The notes beneath the pieces are model-generated. The model was not told the origin of the DNA and did not search any database. It worked only from the letters and a program-made list of their open reading frames with translations. From Flavobacteriaceae bacterium (GTDB lineage: Bacteria > Bacteroidota > Bacteroidia > Flavobacteriales > Flavobacteriaceae): a stretch of DNA of 64,000 nt. Location of the stretch: NCBI GenBank assembly GCA_013373385.1, contig JABXHX010000010.1, positions 62,001 through 126,000 of the forward strand, written 5' to 3'. The position numbers and the translations under genes were made by a program. Numbering within the stretch: the stretch's first letter is position 1; every line of letters begins with the position of its first letter. This document shows, in pieces, positions 17,162 through 25,713 of the stretch.

Positions 17162-18445
17162 ATGAATAAAACAAAAACAATTTTAATTACAGGTTTTGCG
17201 CTCTTCTCGATGTTTTTTGGTGCAGGAAACCTAATTCTACCACCTTTCTTAGGTGTACAGTCTGGAGATAGTTGGAGCTTGGTAACCATTGGATTTTTTA
17301 TCACCGCAGTTATCATTCCAATTTTTGGAATCATGGCACATGCACGTTTACAAGGCACCATGTATGATTTTGGTAAAAAAGTATCTCCTGCATTTAGTAT
17401 ACTCTATTGCTTTATTGTTTACGCCATATCTATTGCCTTACCCGCTCCAAGAACAGCTTCTGTAACACACGAAATGGCTATTGCTCCTTTTTTTGGTACA
17501 TCTTCATTACTAACAAGTACTGTATATTTTTTGTTGGTTTTTATTTTTACCATGAATCGTTCTAAAATATTAGATCTATTAGGTAAATTTATAACTCCTC
17601 TGATTATTATTATTTTATTGGCTGTTATTTATGTAGGAATTACAACTACACCTGTAAATATTCATCCTACAAGTTTTGACACTCCTTTTATTAGTGGCTT
17701 GCTTGAAGGCTATCAAACATTTGATGCTATTGGAGCCATCGTTGTGGGTGGCGTTTTGGTTATTTCTATGAATTTTCATAAAAAAACATCATTTAAGGAA
17801 AAAAAAGAACTAATATCTAAAGCCGGTATCATAGCAGGACTAGGCTTGTTAATTATTTATGCTGGTTTGATTTATAGCGGAGCTGTATTTGGAACTACTT
17901 TTACCGAAGATGCTAGCAGAACAGAAGTACTTACCAGTTTAAGTACACAAACCTTAGGTAATATTGGCAATACTCTTTTAAGTGTTTTGGTTGCCTTAGC
18001 TTGTTTTACTACTGGTGTTGGAATTGTAACTGGAACTGCTGATTATTTCAAAGGCTTGTTTCACAATTCTCAAAAAGCCTATACTATTACTGCTATGCTA
18101 GGTTGTGGCTTAGGGGTTTTAATTGGTCAGTTTGATGTACATTATATTATTGACATAGCGTTACCAGCATTAATGTTTATTTACCCTATTACTATCATCT
18201 TAATTGTACTAAATGTATTGCCAGAAAAATTAGCAAGTCCAATAGTATTTAAAACAGTTGTTGGTGTAGCATTTCTTTTTAGCGTGCCAGATTTCTTAAA
18301 ATTTATTATTGATAGTCCAGACCAATTAAGTTACATCAATAATTATATTCCTTTTTCACAACATAGTTTAGGTTGGGTGCTACCTGCAGTTTTTATTTTT
18401 GTTTTTGTGAATGTTTTTAAAATTTTTACGACTACTAAAGCATAA
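17162..18445 (+). CDS. brnQ: Branched-chain amino acid carrier BrnQ
   Basis: BrnQ takes up leucine, isoleucine and valine with a cation. The 427-residue protein has about twelve membrane segments and the family's N-terminal signature FALFSMFFGAGNLILPP, followed by the block LPAPRTASVTHEMA. The start ATG follows the upstream stop without a gap. It lies 1.5 kb from the operon with the LIV-type binding protein on the other strand, which may or may not be meaningful. Confidence 0.92.
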   Translation: MNKTKTILITGFALFSMFFGAGNLILPPFLGVQSGDSWSLVTIGFFITAVIIPIFGIMAHARLQGTMYDFGKKVSPAFSILYCFIVYAISIALPAPRTASVTHEMAIAPFFGTSSLLTSTVYFLLVFIFTMNRSKILDLLGKFITPLIIIILLAVIYVGITTTPVNIHPTSFDTPFISGLLEGYQTFDAIGAIVVGGVLVISMNFHKKTSFKEKKELISKAGIIAGLGLLIIYAGLIYSGAVFGTTFTEDASRTEVLTSLSTQTLGNIGNTLLSVLVALACFTTGVGIVTGTADYFKGLFHNSQKAYTITAMLGCGLGVLIGQFDVHYIIDIALPALMFIYPITIILIVLNVLPEKLASPIVFKTVVGVAFLFSVPDFLKFIIDSPDQLSYINNYIPFSQHSLGWVLPAVFIFVFVNVFKIFTTTKA

Positions 18446-18455
18446 TTAATGCAGC

Positions 18456-19301
18456 ATGGAAGTTCAAGATATTACAACTCATTCTTTTAAAGATGTATTT
18501 TCTTTAAGTAGTATTGAATTTGAAAAAGCTTGTGTAGTAAATAAGCCAGAACAAATAGACACCTATACTATTTTTTGGATAAAAGAGGGTACAGGAGCCT
18601 ATTATATAGATTTTGAGCAGTTTTCTTTTAATGGCAATGTGTTATTTTTCTTATCGCCAGGAAAAGTGTTTTCTGTACATTCAGAAAAAATTAAAAAAGC
18701 CTATCGCTTCAACTTTGTCAAAGATTTTTATTGCATTCAAACTCACGATAAAGAAGTTGCATGTAACGGAGTTTTATTTAACAATGTATACGAAACGCCT
18801 TTTATTGCTCCTTGTAAAAAAGACACTCAAAAACTCAACTTTATTTTAGAAAACTTAATTGAAGAATTTTCTCAAAACGAAACTGCGCAATACGACATGT
18901 TGCAGACCTATCTAAAACAATTTATTATTCAGGCGGTAAGAATTCAGAAAGAAAACCATCAATTAAAAGAAACCGTAGAAACGAAGCTATTTAAAGACTT
19001 TAGTGTTTTGGTTGAAATGAATTATAAAACTTTACATGCTGTAACAGAATATGCCAGCAGATTAGGTGTTTCTCCCAAATCATTAGCAAAAAACTTTCAA
19101 AAAGTTGGGACAAGCTCTCCGAGTGATTTTATTAAAAATAGAATTGTTTTAGAAGCCAAACGCTTATTAATATACTCTACGAACTCAGTAAAAGAAATTG
19201 CCTTTGAGCTAGGATTTAACGACCCCGCTTATTTTACCCGATTTTTTACAAAAGCTACTTCAAAATCACCCCTACAATTTAAAAAAGAGTATAAAAACTA
19301 A
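18456..19301 (+). CDS. AraC-family transcriptional regulator
   Basis: A 281-residue regulator. The N-terminal part (to about residue 160) looks like the cupin-type sensing domain of AraC proteins (FWIKEGTGAYYIDFEQFSF), and the C-terminal 100 residues hold two helix-turn-helix units ending in VKEIAFELGFNDPAYFTRFF. It follows brnQ by 10 bp but its likely targets are the short genes downstream: direct repeats TTGTCCA spaced 21 bp lie just after its stop. The ligand is unknown. Confidence 0.88.
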   Translation: MEVQDITTHSFKDVFSLSSIEFEKACVVNKPEQIDTYTIFWIKEGTGAYYIDFEQFSFNGNVLFFLSPGKVFSVHSEKIKKAYRFNFVKDFYCIQTHDKEVACNGVLFNNVYETPFIAPCKKDTQKLNFILENLIEEFSQNETAQYDMLQTYLKQFIIQAVRIQKENHQLKETVETKLFKDFSVLVEMNYKTLHAVTEYASRLGVSPKSLAKNFQKVGTSSPSDFIKNRIVLEAKRLLIYSTNSVKEIAFELGFNDPAYFTRFFTKATSKSPLQFKKEYKN

Positions 19302-19303
19302 GC

Positions 19304-19331
19304 TTGTCCAAGACTTAGGAACTTTTGTCCA
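19304..19331 (+). promoter_or_regulatory. Direct repeat TTGTCCA, candidate AraC-family binding site
   Basis: TTGTCCA at 19304-19310 and again at 19325-19331, exactly 21 bp apart, or two helical turns. AraC proteins bind such direct repeats. A weak -7 box CATCTTTG follows at 19355-19362 before the small gene at 19381, fitting an activated promoter without a -33 element. Confidence 0.5.
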
Positions 19332-19380
19332 TTTTTCAAAGCTTATGTCTGTTGCATCTTTGTAGTGTAATTAAAAAACA

Positions 19381-19482
19381 ATGCATATGAGTACAACAAA
19401 AAAACACCAATGTCCAAATTGCTGGGGGTATCAAACTTATGATGAGAACAATACAGATCAGCAAATATGCAAAAAAGATTAA
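19381..19482 (+). CDS. 33-residue CPNC-motif small protein
   Basis: An ATG-to-TAA frame encoding 33 residues with the motif CPNCWGYQTYD and one more Cys near the end (ICKKD). The Cys-x-x-Cys plus Cys suggests a mini zinc-binding or redox peptide. It lies directly downstream of the AraC-type repeats and upstream of a decayed AhpD-like gene; from memory, similar short CPNCW peptides occur in Bacteroidota next to such genes. It may itself be a surviving piece of a decaying operon. Confidence 0.5.
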   Translation: MHMSTTKKHQCPNCWGYQTYDENNTDQQICKKD

Positions 19483-19500
19483 ACGAATTAATATAGAAAA

Positions 19501-19878
19501 CTGAGTACACGAATTAAAACTTTAAATCCAGAAACAACTACTGGAAAATCAAAAGAATTATTTAATGTTGTGCAAAAAAAAATAGGATTTATTCCAAATT
19601 TAATTAAAGTATTTGGCAATTCTCCAACAACCTTGCAAATCTATTAAAGTTTAGGAGATTTGACCGCAAGCAGAAACTTTAGCAACAAATTTAGAGAGCA
19701 GTTAGTGTTAGCTATTGCTGAAGAAAATAGCTGTAATTATTACTTGTCTATACCTACTGCTATTGGAAAAATGAATAGCTTAACCCATGAGTAAATAGAA
19801 CAAAAACAGACAGGGTATTGCAAACGGTACTAAAACACAAGCAGCTTTTAAAATTTACAGTAACACAATAATCAATCA
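19501..19878 (+). pseudogene. Decayed carboxymuconolactone decarboxylase/AhpD-like gene
   Basis: The reading frame from 19501 translates to a recognisable family protein (GFIPNLIKVFGNSPTTLQIY, then FREQLVLAIAEENSCNYY). It has several lesions: the expected ATG is CTG (19501), a TAA replaces a likely TTA at 19645, another TAA is at 19792, and a 1-base shift lies in the A-run near 19802-19806, after which the frame continues as RQGIANGTKTQAAFKIY. The first catalytic Cys of C-x-x-x-C type site is Tyr (NYYLSIPT where NYCLSAHT is expected). The gene is surely inactive. Confidence 0.85.
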
Positions 19879-19896
19879 TATAAAAATTTTACAATC

Positions 19897-20259
19897 ATGA
19901 AAAAAATTATCGCAGTAATCATTTTAATTTTAGGAGTTTCTTTTACAGCTTCTGCACAACAAACAAAAACTGTTGCTTTAGAGCAAACTAAAGGGGAATT
20001 TACCCAGAAACAGCTAACCTTATCTGAAGGTACTTATATTTTTGAAATAGCCAATAATGGCGTAGATCATAACGTAGGATTTGTTTTAGTACCACAAGGA
20101 AAAAAAGGTGAAAAACACCATATAAAAAGTGCTTATGTAACTAAGTTGGTCGCAAAAAATAAAAAGAGTACTACTAAAAAAGTGCTATTAAAAAAGGGTA
20201 CTTATGAATATTTTTGCCCATTAAACCCAACACCAAGATATACATTGGTTGTTAAATAA
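19897..20259 (+). CDS. Secreted cupredoxin-like protein
   Basis: A 120-residue protein with a clear signal peptide (cleavage after SASA/QQ near residue 20) and a small beta-sandwich of plastocyanin type: VDHNVGFVLVP with His58, and EYFCPLNPTPRYTLVV with Cys107. In typical blue-copper proteins a His and a Met follow the Cys; here that loop has none, so copper binding may be incomplete or different. It is the only intact longer gene after the AraC regulator and the decayed AhpD-like gene, and ends at its own terminator. Confidence 0.7.
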   Translation: MKKIIAVIILILGVSFTASAQQTKTVALEQTKGEFTQKQLTLSEGTYIFEIANNGVDHNVGFVLVPQGKKGEKHHIKSAYVTKLVAKNKKSTTKKVLLKKGTYEYFCPLNPTPRYTLVVK

Positions 20260-20281
20260 GTAAAAGTCTTTATTAACATTT

Positions 20282-20310
20282 AAAGCTGTTCTATTTAGAG
20301 CAGCTTTTTT
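20282..20310 (+). terminator. Rho-independent terminator after the cupredoxin gene
   Basis: AAAGCTGTTCT (20282-20292) pairs with AGAGCAGCTTT (20297-20307) with one G-T pair and a 4-base loop, followed by T run. It slightly overlaps the end of the convergent PepSY gene. Confidence 0.75.
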
Positions 20311-20881
20311 ATGCTCTTTTTCGCATTCTTTTTGGTCCTAACCACAGCCAAAAACCTGTAATGGTAAAGAGTAACAACGCCAAACCTATTACAGTTGTGT
20401 AAATTAATTTTATGGGCTTGCCTTTTGTTTTAAAATACACATCTAAAATAGAGCCATCATGAATTGCTTCTATAAAATCAGAACGCCTTCTTTCTATGTG
20501 CAATAAGTTCCCTGTTGTACCATCTATCTGGATACCGTAATAGTTACTAAACACAAACTTTATCGTTCCGTCTTTTTTTCTAACATCAATCCGTTGTATT
20601 TCTGGTTGGGCTGCTGTTGTTATATGCTTTTTATAAAAGTATACAGCATTTTTATACAAACTATCAATAGACTGCCATTCTTTAAACTCTACACTTGTAC
20701 CATTATAGGTTTTAGAAAGCAAGTAATTATTGCTGTTCTTTTTCCACCCTAAAAGCAAGCCAGAAACAGCTACAATAAAAAAGAATATAAATAATGTAGC
20801 GCCAAGTATTCTATGGATTTTTCTAAAAGTTCTAATAACTTTTGCTTGCTGCTTTCTATTTAGATTTTTTGCCATAAACAA
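20309..20881 (-). CDS. PepSY-associated membrane protein
   Basis: A 190-residue protein of the PepSY/PiuB-like group: N-terminal cytoplasmic stretch with RKIHRILGATLFIFFFIVAV (first membrane helix, about residues 27-46), a periplasmic PepSY-like domain with IQIDGTTGNLLHIERR, and a second helix (about 160-182) ending in WLWLGPKRMRKR. Relatives are often linked to iron or heme reduction or uptake, but no such genes are adjacent. An ATG two codons downstream is an equal start. Confidence 0.75.
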   Translation of the reverse strand: MFMAKNLNRKQQAKVIRTFRKIHRILGATLFIFFFIVAVSGLLLGWKKNSNNYLLSKTYNGTSVEFKEWQSIDSLYKNAVYFYKKHITTAAQPEIQRIDVRKKDGTIKFVFSNYYGIQIDGTTGNLLHIERRRSDFIEAIHDGSILDVYFKTKGKPIKLIYTTVIGLALLLFTITGFWLWLGPKRMRKRA

Positions 20882-20912
20882 TATACAAACGGCGAAGCTA
20901 CTTTTTTTACAT

Positions 20913-20940
20913 AAAAAAAGCGAACCTAAGCTCGCTTTTA
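20913..20940 (-). terminator. Rho-independent terminator after pepP
   Basis: AAAAGCGA and TCGCTTTT form an 8-bp stem around an 8-base loop; on the minus strand it is followed by a T run. It separates pepP from the PepSY gene. Confidence 0.75.
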
Positions 20941-20963
20941 ACTTTTATTTATAGATCATTGAA

Positions 20964-22256
20964 TTATGAATTCATCAAATCTTCAATTTCTGCCGCATCA
21001 ATTGGTATATTACGCATCAAATTAAATGGTGCACCAGTTTCTTTAATTACAACATCGTCTTCCAAACGAATTCCCATGTTTTCTTCTGGAATATAAATGC
21101 CTGGTTCAACCGTAAAAACCATGTTTGCTTTCATCGGAGTTTTTAACGCTCCATAATCGTGTGTATCTAAGCCCATATGGTGCGATGTTCCGTGCATAAA
21201 ATACTTTTTATATGCTGGCCAATTAGGATCTTCGTGCTGTACATCAGCCTTATCTAGTAACCCTAACCCTAGTAATTCTGAAGTCATTATTTTACCAACT
21301 TCTACATGATACTCTGCCCAAAGAGTACCTGGTACCAACAATTTTGTAGCTTCGTCTTTTACTCTATGTACAGCATTATACACCGCCTTTTGCCTATCTG
21401 TAAAACGCCCGTTTACAGGAATAGTACGTGTCATATCACTAGAATAGTTAGCGTATTCAGCACCAACATCCATCAATAACATATCGCCATCTTTACATGG
21501 CTGATTATTTTCTATGTAATGCAATACACAGGCGTTGTAGCCAGAACCAACAATTGGCGTATACGCAAATCCTTTAGAGCGATTTCTTAAAAACTCGTGC
21601 ATAAACTCAGCTTCTATCTCATACTCCATCACTCCAGGTTTTACAAAGCCTAAAATTCTTCGAAATCCTTTTTCGGTAATATCGCATGCTGTTTGTAATA
21701 GCGCTATTTCTTCGGACTCTTTTACTCCTCGTATACTTTGTAAAATTGGAAAACTTTTTGCCCAATTATGTGCTGGGAATTTGTCTTTTACTTTTTTTAT
21801 AAAACGATCTTCTCTGCTTTCTAATTCAACTGACTGACGGTAGTGTTCATTGGTGTTAAAATAGATTGTTTCTGCTTCTGTCATCAAGTCAAAAAATACT
21901 TTATCAAAATCACTTAACCAATACACCGTAGCAACACCAGATGTTGCTGTCGCTTGTTTCTTAGTAAGTTTTGCACCTTCCCAAACAGCAATGTGATCGT
22001 TTGTTTCTTTAACAAAAATGATTTCTCTATGTTTTTTATCTAGGGCATCTGGAAACAATACCAATATACTTTCTTCTTGATCTACACCACTTAAATAAAA
22101 AATATCTCTATGCTGATGAAAGGGCAATGTGCTATCTGCACCAGTTGTAAAAATATCATTCGAGTTAAAAACTGCGATAGCGTTAGGTTTCATTTGGGCA
22201 GTAAATTTTGCCCTGTTTTTTATAAAAAGCTGATTGTTTATTGCGTGATATTTCAT
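20964..22256 (-). CDS. pepP: Xaa-Pro aminopeptidase (M24B)
   Basis: Removes the N-terminal residue from peptides with proline in second position. The 430-residue protein has the aminopeptidase P N-terminal domain and the pita-bread catalytic domain with all five dimetal ligands: Asp263, Asp274, His359 (in HGTSHHMG), Glu384 (TVEPG) and Glu399 (RLEDD). No signal peptide, so cytoplasmic. Monocistronic; a minus-strand -7-like box TACATTTG lies at 22279-22286. Confidence 0.93.
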   Translation of the reverse strand: MKYHAINNQLFIKNRAKFTAQMKPNAIAVFNSNDIFTTGADSTLPFHQHRDIFYLSGVDQEESILVLFPDALDKKHREIIFVKETNDHIAVWEGAKLTKKQATATSGVATVYWLSDFDKVFFDLMTEAETIYFNTNEHYRQSVELESREDRFIKKVKDKFPAHNWAKSFPILQSIRGVKESEEIALLQTACDITEKGFRRILGFVKPGVMEYEIEAEFMHEFLRNRSKGFAYTPIVGSGYNACVLHYIENNQPCKDGDMLLMDVGAEYANYSSDMTRTIPVNGRFTDRQKAVYNAVHRVKDEATKLLVPGTLWAEYHVEVGKIMTSELLGLGLLDKADVQHEDPNWPAYKKYFMHGTSHHMGLDTHDYGALKTPMKANMVFTVEPGIYIPEENMGIRLEDDVVIKETGAPFNLMRNIPIDAAEIEDLMNS

Positions 22257-22509
22257 TGAAAATTAAATTTTAAGATAACAAATGTACTAATTTATCAAAA
22301 GAAAAAACTAGCAAGAACCTGTTATTTTCTAAATCAGAATCGCCTTACTTTTACAAGTATAACAATACATCTATTTAGTATTTGAATTGATTTTCAAAAT
22401 GTTATAAATAGCACTCTTTTTAAATAAATCTAAAAAAAATAACGATTTATGCTATTGCTAAAATATATAGCGCTACCTTTGTAGCTAATATTATTATAAT
22501 TTAAATACA

Positions 22510-22698
22510 ATGAAAGGTACAGTAAAATTCTTCAACGAATCTAAAGGATTTGGTTTTATTACTGAAGAAGACACAAACAACGAACATTTTGTACACATTT
22601 CTGGATTAGTTGATGAGATTAGAGAAGGTGATGCAGTAGAATTTGACTTGAAGGAAGGTAGAAAAGGGATGAACGCAGTAAACGTAAAAGTTATTTAA
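22510..22698 (+). CDS. cspA: Cold-shock domain protein
   Basis: A 62-residue CspA-type nucleic-acid chaperone. RNP1 is KGFGFIT (residues 12-18) and RNP2 is HFVHIS (25-30), which bind single-stranded RNA or DNA. The C-terminus is a little shorter than in E. coli CspA. It has its own -7-like box (TACCTTTG, 22484-22491) and a strong terminator. The 5' leader is short, so a long thermosensor leader as in E. coli is not evident. Confidence 0.93.
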   Translation: MKGTVKFFNESKGFGFITEEDTNNEHFVHISGLVDEIREGDAVEFDLKEGRKGMNAVNVKVI

Positions 22699-22720
22699 TA
22701 CATATACTTTTTTAGTTTAA

Positions 22721-22756
22721 AACGCCTGTTAAATGCATTTAACAGGCGTTTTTCTT
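22721..22756 (+). terminator. Strong rho-independent terminator after cspA
   Basis: Perfect 13-bp stem, AACGCCTGTTAAA (22721-22733) with TTTAACAGGCGTT (22738-22750), loop TGCA, then a T run. Confidence 0.92.
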
Positions 22757-22791
22757 TTTAACACTTTAGTAAAACGTTAACAATTATTTTT

Positions 22792-22822
22792 TTTGCGTTC
22801 TTTATTGCAAATAGTACCTTAG
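22792..22822 (+). promoter_or_regulatory. Promoter of the BNR-repeat gene
   Basis: TTTG at 22792-22795, 19-bp spacer, then TACCTTAG at 22815-22822: near-perfect Bacteroidota promoter, 21 bp upstream of the ATG at 22844. Confidence 0.6.
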
Positions 22823-22843
22823 AGGCATCAAACTAACTAAATC

Positions 22844-25672
22844 ATGAAAAAAACATTTTCTTTAGTCTTGGCATTATTCATAGCGGTTTTTACCATGAAT
22901 GCCCAGCAAGCAACAACTGCAAATCAAGTTGAAAATGCGTTGCAGCAAAAAGCTAAACTTACAAAAAGCTCAATTGTAAAAAATATTCAGTTTACCAATA
23001 TTGGTCCAACTATTATGAGTGGCCGTGTGGTAGATATTGATGTTAATCCAGACAATACAACTGAATTTTATGTGGGCTACGCCTCTGGCGGATTATGGTA
23101 CACAAACAACAACGGTACTTCTTTTACTCCTGTTATGGACAATTCTCCAACACAAAATATTGGCGATATTGCTGTAGATTGGAAAAACGGAACCATTTGG
23201 GTTGGTACAGGAGAAAGCAATTCTTCTCGTTCGTCCTATGCGGGAATCGGAATTTTAAAATCTTCCAACAGAGGAAAAACTTGGCAGCATGTTGGCTTGT
23301 CAGATTCTCATCATATTGGCAGAATTCATATCAATAAAAATAACCCTAATGAAGTTATTATTGGTGTTATCGGTCATTTGTATTCTAAAAATAAACAACG
23401 TGGCATTTACAAAACTACCGATGGAGGTAAGTCTTGGAAACAGGCATTGTACATTGATGATATGACTGGTGTAATTGATATTAGTGTATCGCCAACTAAT
23501 CCAAATATTATGTATGCTGCTTCTTGGGAACGTATGCGTAAAGCTTGGGATTTTGACGGAGACGGAAATGGCTCTGCCATCTATAAGAGTACAGACGGAG
23601 GAGATTCTTGGAAAAAAGTAACTGGAAAAGGGAAAGGGTTTCCTGTAGGAACCGGAGTTGGTAGAATTGGTTTGGCTGCTTTTAATGACAATGTAGTGTA
23701 TGCCTTTTTAGACAATCAATTTAGAAGACCTGCAAAGCCTGCTAGAAAAAGCAAAGGCTTGCAAAAAGACGATTTTAAAACGATGTCTGTGGCTGATTTT
23801 TTAAAATTAGACAACAAGCAATTAAACAGCTATTTACGCAACAATCGTTTTGATAAAAAAGAAACTGCTACCACTGTAAAAGCAGCAGTAAGAAATGGCA
23901 GTCTAAAACCAAATCATTTAGCAACATATTTAGAAGATGCCAATTCTAGGTTATTCAACTCGCCAGTAATCGGAGCAGAATTGTACAAGTCTACAAATGG
24001 CGGTAAAACTTGGAAAAAAACACACAAAGGATATTTAGATGGCGTATATAGTTCTTACGGATATTATTTTGGAATTATGGGAGTGAGCCATTTAGATCAA
24101 AATAAAGTATACATTGGTGGTGTGCCTTTGCTAAAATCTGATGATGGAGGAAAAACATTTACAAATATTGGTGCTTCAAATATGCACTCAGACCATCAAG
24201 CAATCTGGGTTAACCCTAAAAAATTAGGTCATGTTATTGATGGAAATGATGGTGGAATTAACATTACATTTGATGATGGTAAAAACTGGTCTAAAAATAA
24301 TCCGCATGCAGTAGGGCAGTTTTACGCCATTAATGTAGATAATAAAAAGCCGTATAATGTGTACGGTGGTTTACAAGATAACGGTGTTTGGTACGGTTCT
24401 AGTAGTTACCGCTTTTCTCGCGGTTGGGAAGGTAACGGAGATTATCCGTACAAAAGTATTGGCGGCGGAGACGGAATGCAAGTTCAAATTGACAGCAGAG
24501 ACAATGAAACGGTGTATTCTGGCTCACAATTTGGGTATTACTTTCGCATAAATTTAAAAACAGGGAAGCGTATTTCTATTCATCCAAAACATCAACTAGG
24601 AGATTCTCCATATCGTTACAATTGGCAAACACCTATTTTACTATCACCACACAACCAAGATATTTTATATATGGGTGCCAATAAATTATTACGTTCTATG
24701 GATCAAGGAGTAACTTTTGACGTAATTTCTGACGATTTAACTACTGGAGGTAAAAAAGGAAATGTGCCCTATGGTACCCTAACCACTATTTCTGAAAGTG
24801 CTTTTCAGTTCGGATTGATTTATACCGGTTCTGATGATGGGTTGATTCATGTCACCAAAGACGGAGGAACTACTTGGAAAAATATTACTGGAAATTTGCC
24901 AAAAGGATTATGGATTAGTAGAGTAATTGCTTCAAAATTTAAAAAAGAAAGAGTCTATGCAACACTAAACGGATATAGAAATGATGATTTTTCTGTTTAC
25001 GTATTTATGTCTGATGACTATGGACAAACTTGGAAAAACATTAGCAGTAATATACCAACATCAGCGGTTAATGTAATTAAAGAAGACACTAAAAACAAAC
25101 ACATTTTATACGTTGGTACAGACAACGGTTTGTATGTAACTTTTAACAATGGTAGTTCTTGGCATCCATTTTACAAAGGATTGCCAAACGTTGCCGTACA
25201 CGACTTAGTGATTCAAGAAAGAGAAAATGACTTGGTTGTTGGTACGCACGGAAGAAGTATATACAAAACTAATATTGCACAGTTGCAACACTTTGATAAG
25301 TATAGCACAAAAGCAACACATCTCTTTAAGTTAGCGCCCATACGTTATAGTTCTCGTTGGGGAAGTTCTTGGAATCAATGGTCTCAAGCATATACACCGA
25401 ATATAAACATTACGCTGTTTTCTAATACAACTAAAAAAGTTGCTGTTACTGTTTACAAAGAAGAGACTTTAGTTAACACGTTTTATGTTTCTGTAGACAG
25501 AGGATTTAATACCATACCTTTTGATCTTTCATTCTCTAAAAAAGGTAAAAAAGCTTTCGAAAAAGCTACAAAAACAACATTAAGAGCAGCTCAAAATGGC
25601 ATGTATTATCTACCTAAAGGAACTTATACTGTTAAGGTTGGTAAAGAGCAACAACAACTAGTAATTAAATAA
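22844..25672 (+). CDS. Secreted BNR/sortilin-type beta-propeller protein
   Basis: A 942-residue exported protein with a signal peptide ending TMNAQQ (near residue 21). It holds at least five Asp-box repeats of the form S-x-D-x-G-x-x-W, for instance SSNRGKTW (140-147), TTDGGKSW (about 191-198), STDGGDSW (about 249-256), and later STNGGKTW, TKDGGTTW and SDDYGQTW, which mark the blades of a VPS10/sialidase-like propeller. Function is unknown; relatives are annotated as glycosyl hydrolases without proof. No C-terminal sorting domain is evident. Followed after 41 bp by a DUF6973-like gene with its own -7 box. Confidence 0.8.
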   Translation: MKKTFSLVLALFIAVFTMNAQQATTANQVENALQQKAKLTKSSIVKNIQFTNIGPTIMSGRVVDIDVNPDNTTEFYVGYASGGLWYTNNNGTSFTPVMDNSPTQNIGDIAVDWKNGTIWVGTGESNSSRSSYAGIGILKSSNRGKTWQHVGLSDSHHIGRIHINKNNPNEVIIGVIGHLYSKNKQRGIYKTTDGGKSWKQALYIDDMTGVIDISVSPTNPNIMYAASWERMRKAWDFDGDGNGSAIYKSTDGGDSWKKVTGKGKGFPVGTGVGRIGLAAFNDNVVYAFLDNQFRRPAKPARKSKGLQKDDFKTMSVADFLKLDNKQLNSYLRNNRFDKKETATTVKAAVRNGSLKPNHLATYLEDANSRLFNSPVIGAELYKSTNGGKTWKKTHKGYLDGVYSSYGYYFGIMGVSHLDQNKVYIGGVPLLKSDDGGKTFTNIGASNMHSDHQAIWVNPKKLGHVIDGNDGGINITFDDGKNWSKNNPHAVGQFYAINVDNKKPYNVYGGLQDNGVWYGSSSYRFSRGWEGNGDYPYKSIGGGDGMQVQIDSRDNETVYSGSQFGYYFRINLKTGKRISIHPKHQLGDSPYRYNWQTPILLSPHNQDILYMGANKLLRSMDQGVTFDVISDDLTTGGKKGNVPYGTLTTISESAFQFGLIYTGSDDGLIHVTKDGGTTWKNITGNLPKGLWISRVIASKFKKERVYATLNGYRNDDFSVYVFMSDDYGQTWKNISSNIPTSAVNVIKEDTKNKHILYVGTDNGLYVTFNNGSSWHPFYKGLPNVAVHDLVIQERENDLVVGTHGRSIYKTNIAQLQHFDKYSTKATHLFKLAPIRYSSRWGSSWNQWSQAYTPNINITLFSNTTKKVAVTVYKEETLVNTFYVSVDRGFNTIPFDLSFSKKGKKAFEKATKTTLRAAQNGMYYLPKGTYTVKVGKEQQQLVIK

Positions 25673-25700
25673 TTACCCCCTACAAAACTATTAAAAACAG

Positions 25701-25708
25701 TACTTTTG
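25701..25708 (+). promoter_or_regulatory. -7 promoter box of the DUF6973-like gene
   Basis: TACTTTTG matches TAnnTTTG and ends 5 bp before the ATG at 25714, predicting a leaderless or very short-leader mRNA. Confidence 0.4.
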
Positions 25709-25713
25709 TCTTT

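Noticed and set aside
17162..18445. Functional link of BrnQ to the LIV-type binding protein operon
   Set aside because: Different strand, 1.5 kb away with unrelated genes between; nothing but family substrates supports it.
18449..18455. ATG at 18449 as start of the AraC gene
   Set aside because: It is in another reading frame; the AraC frame starts at 18456.
22257..22509. Long structured cold-shock leader for cspA
   Set aside because: A -7-like box at 22484-22491 implies a leader of at most about 20 bases.
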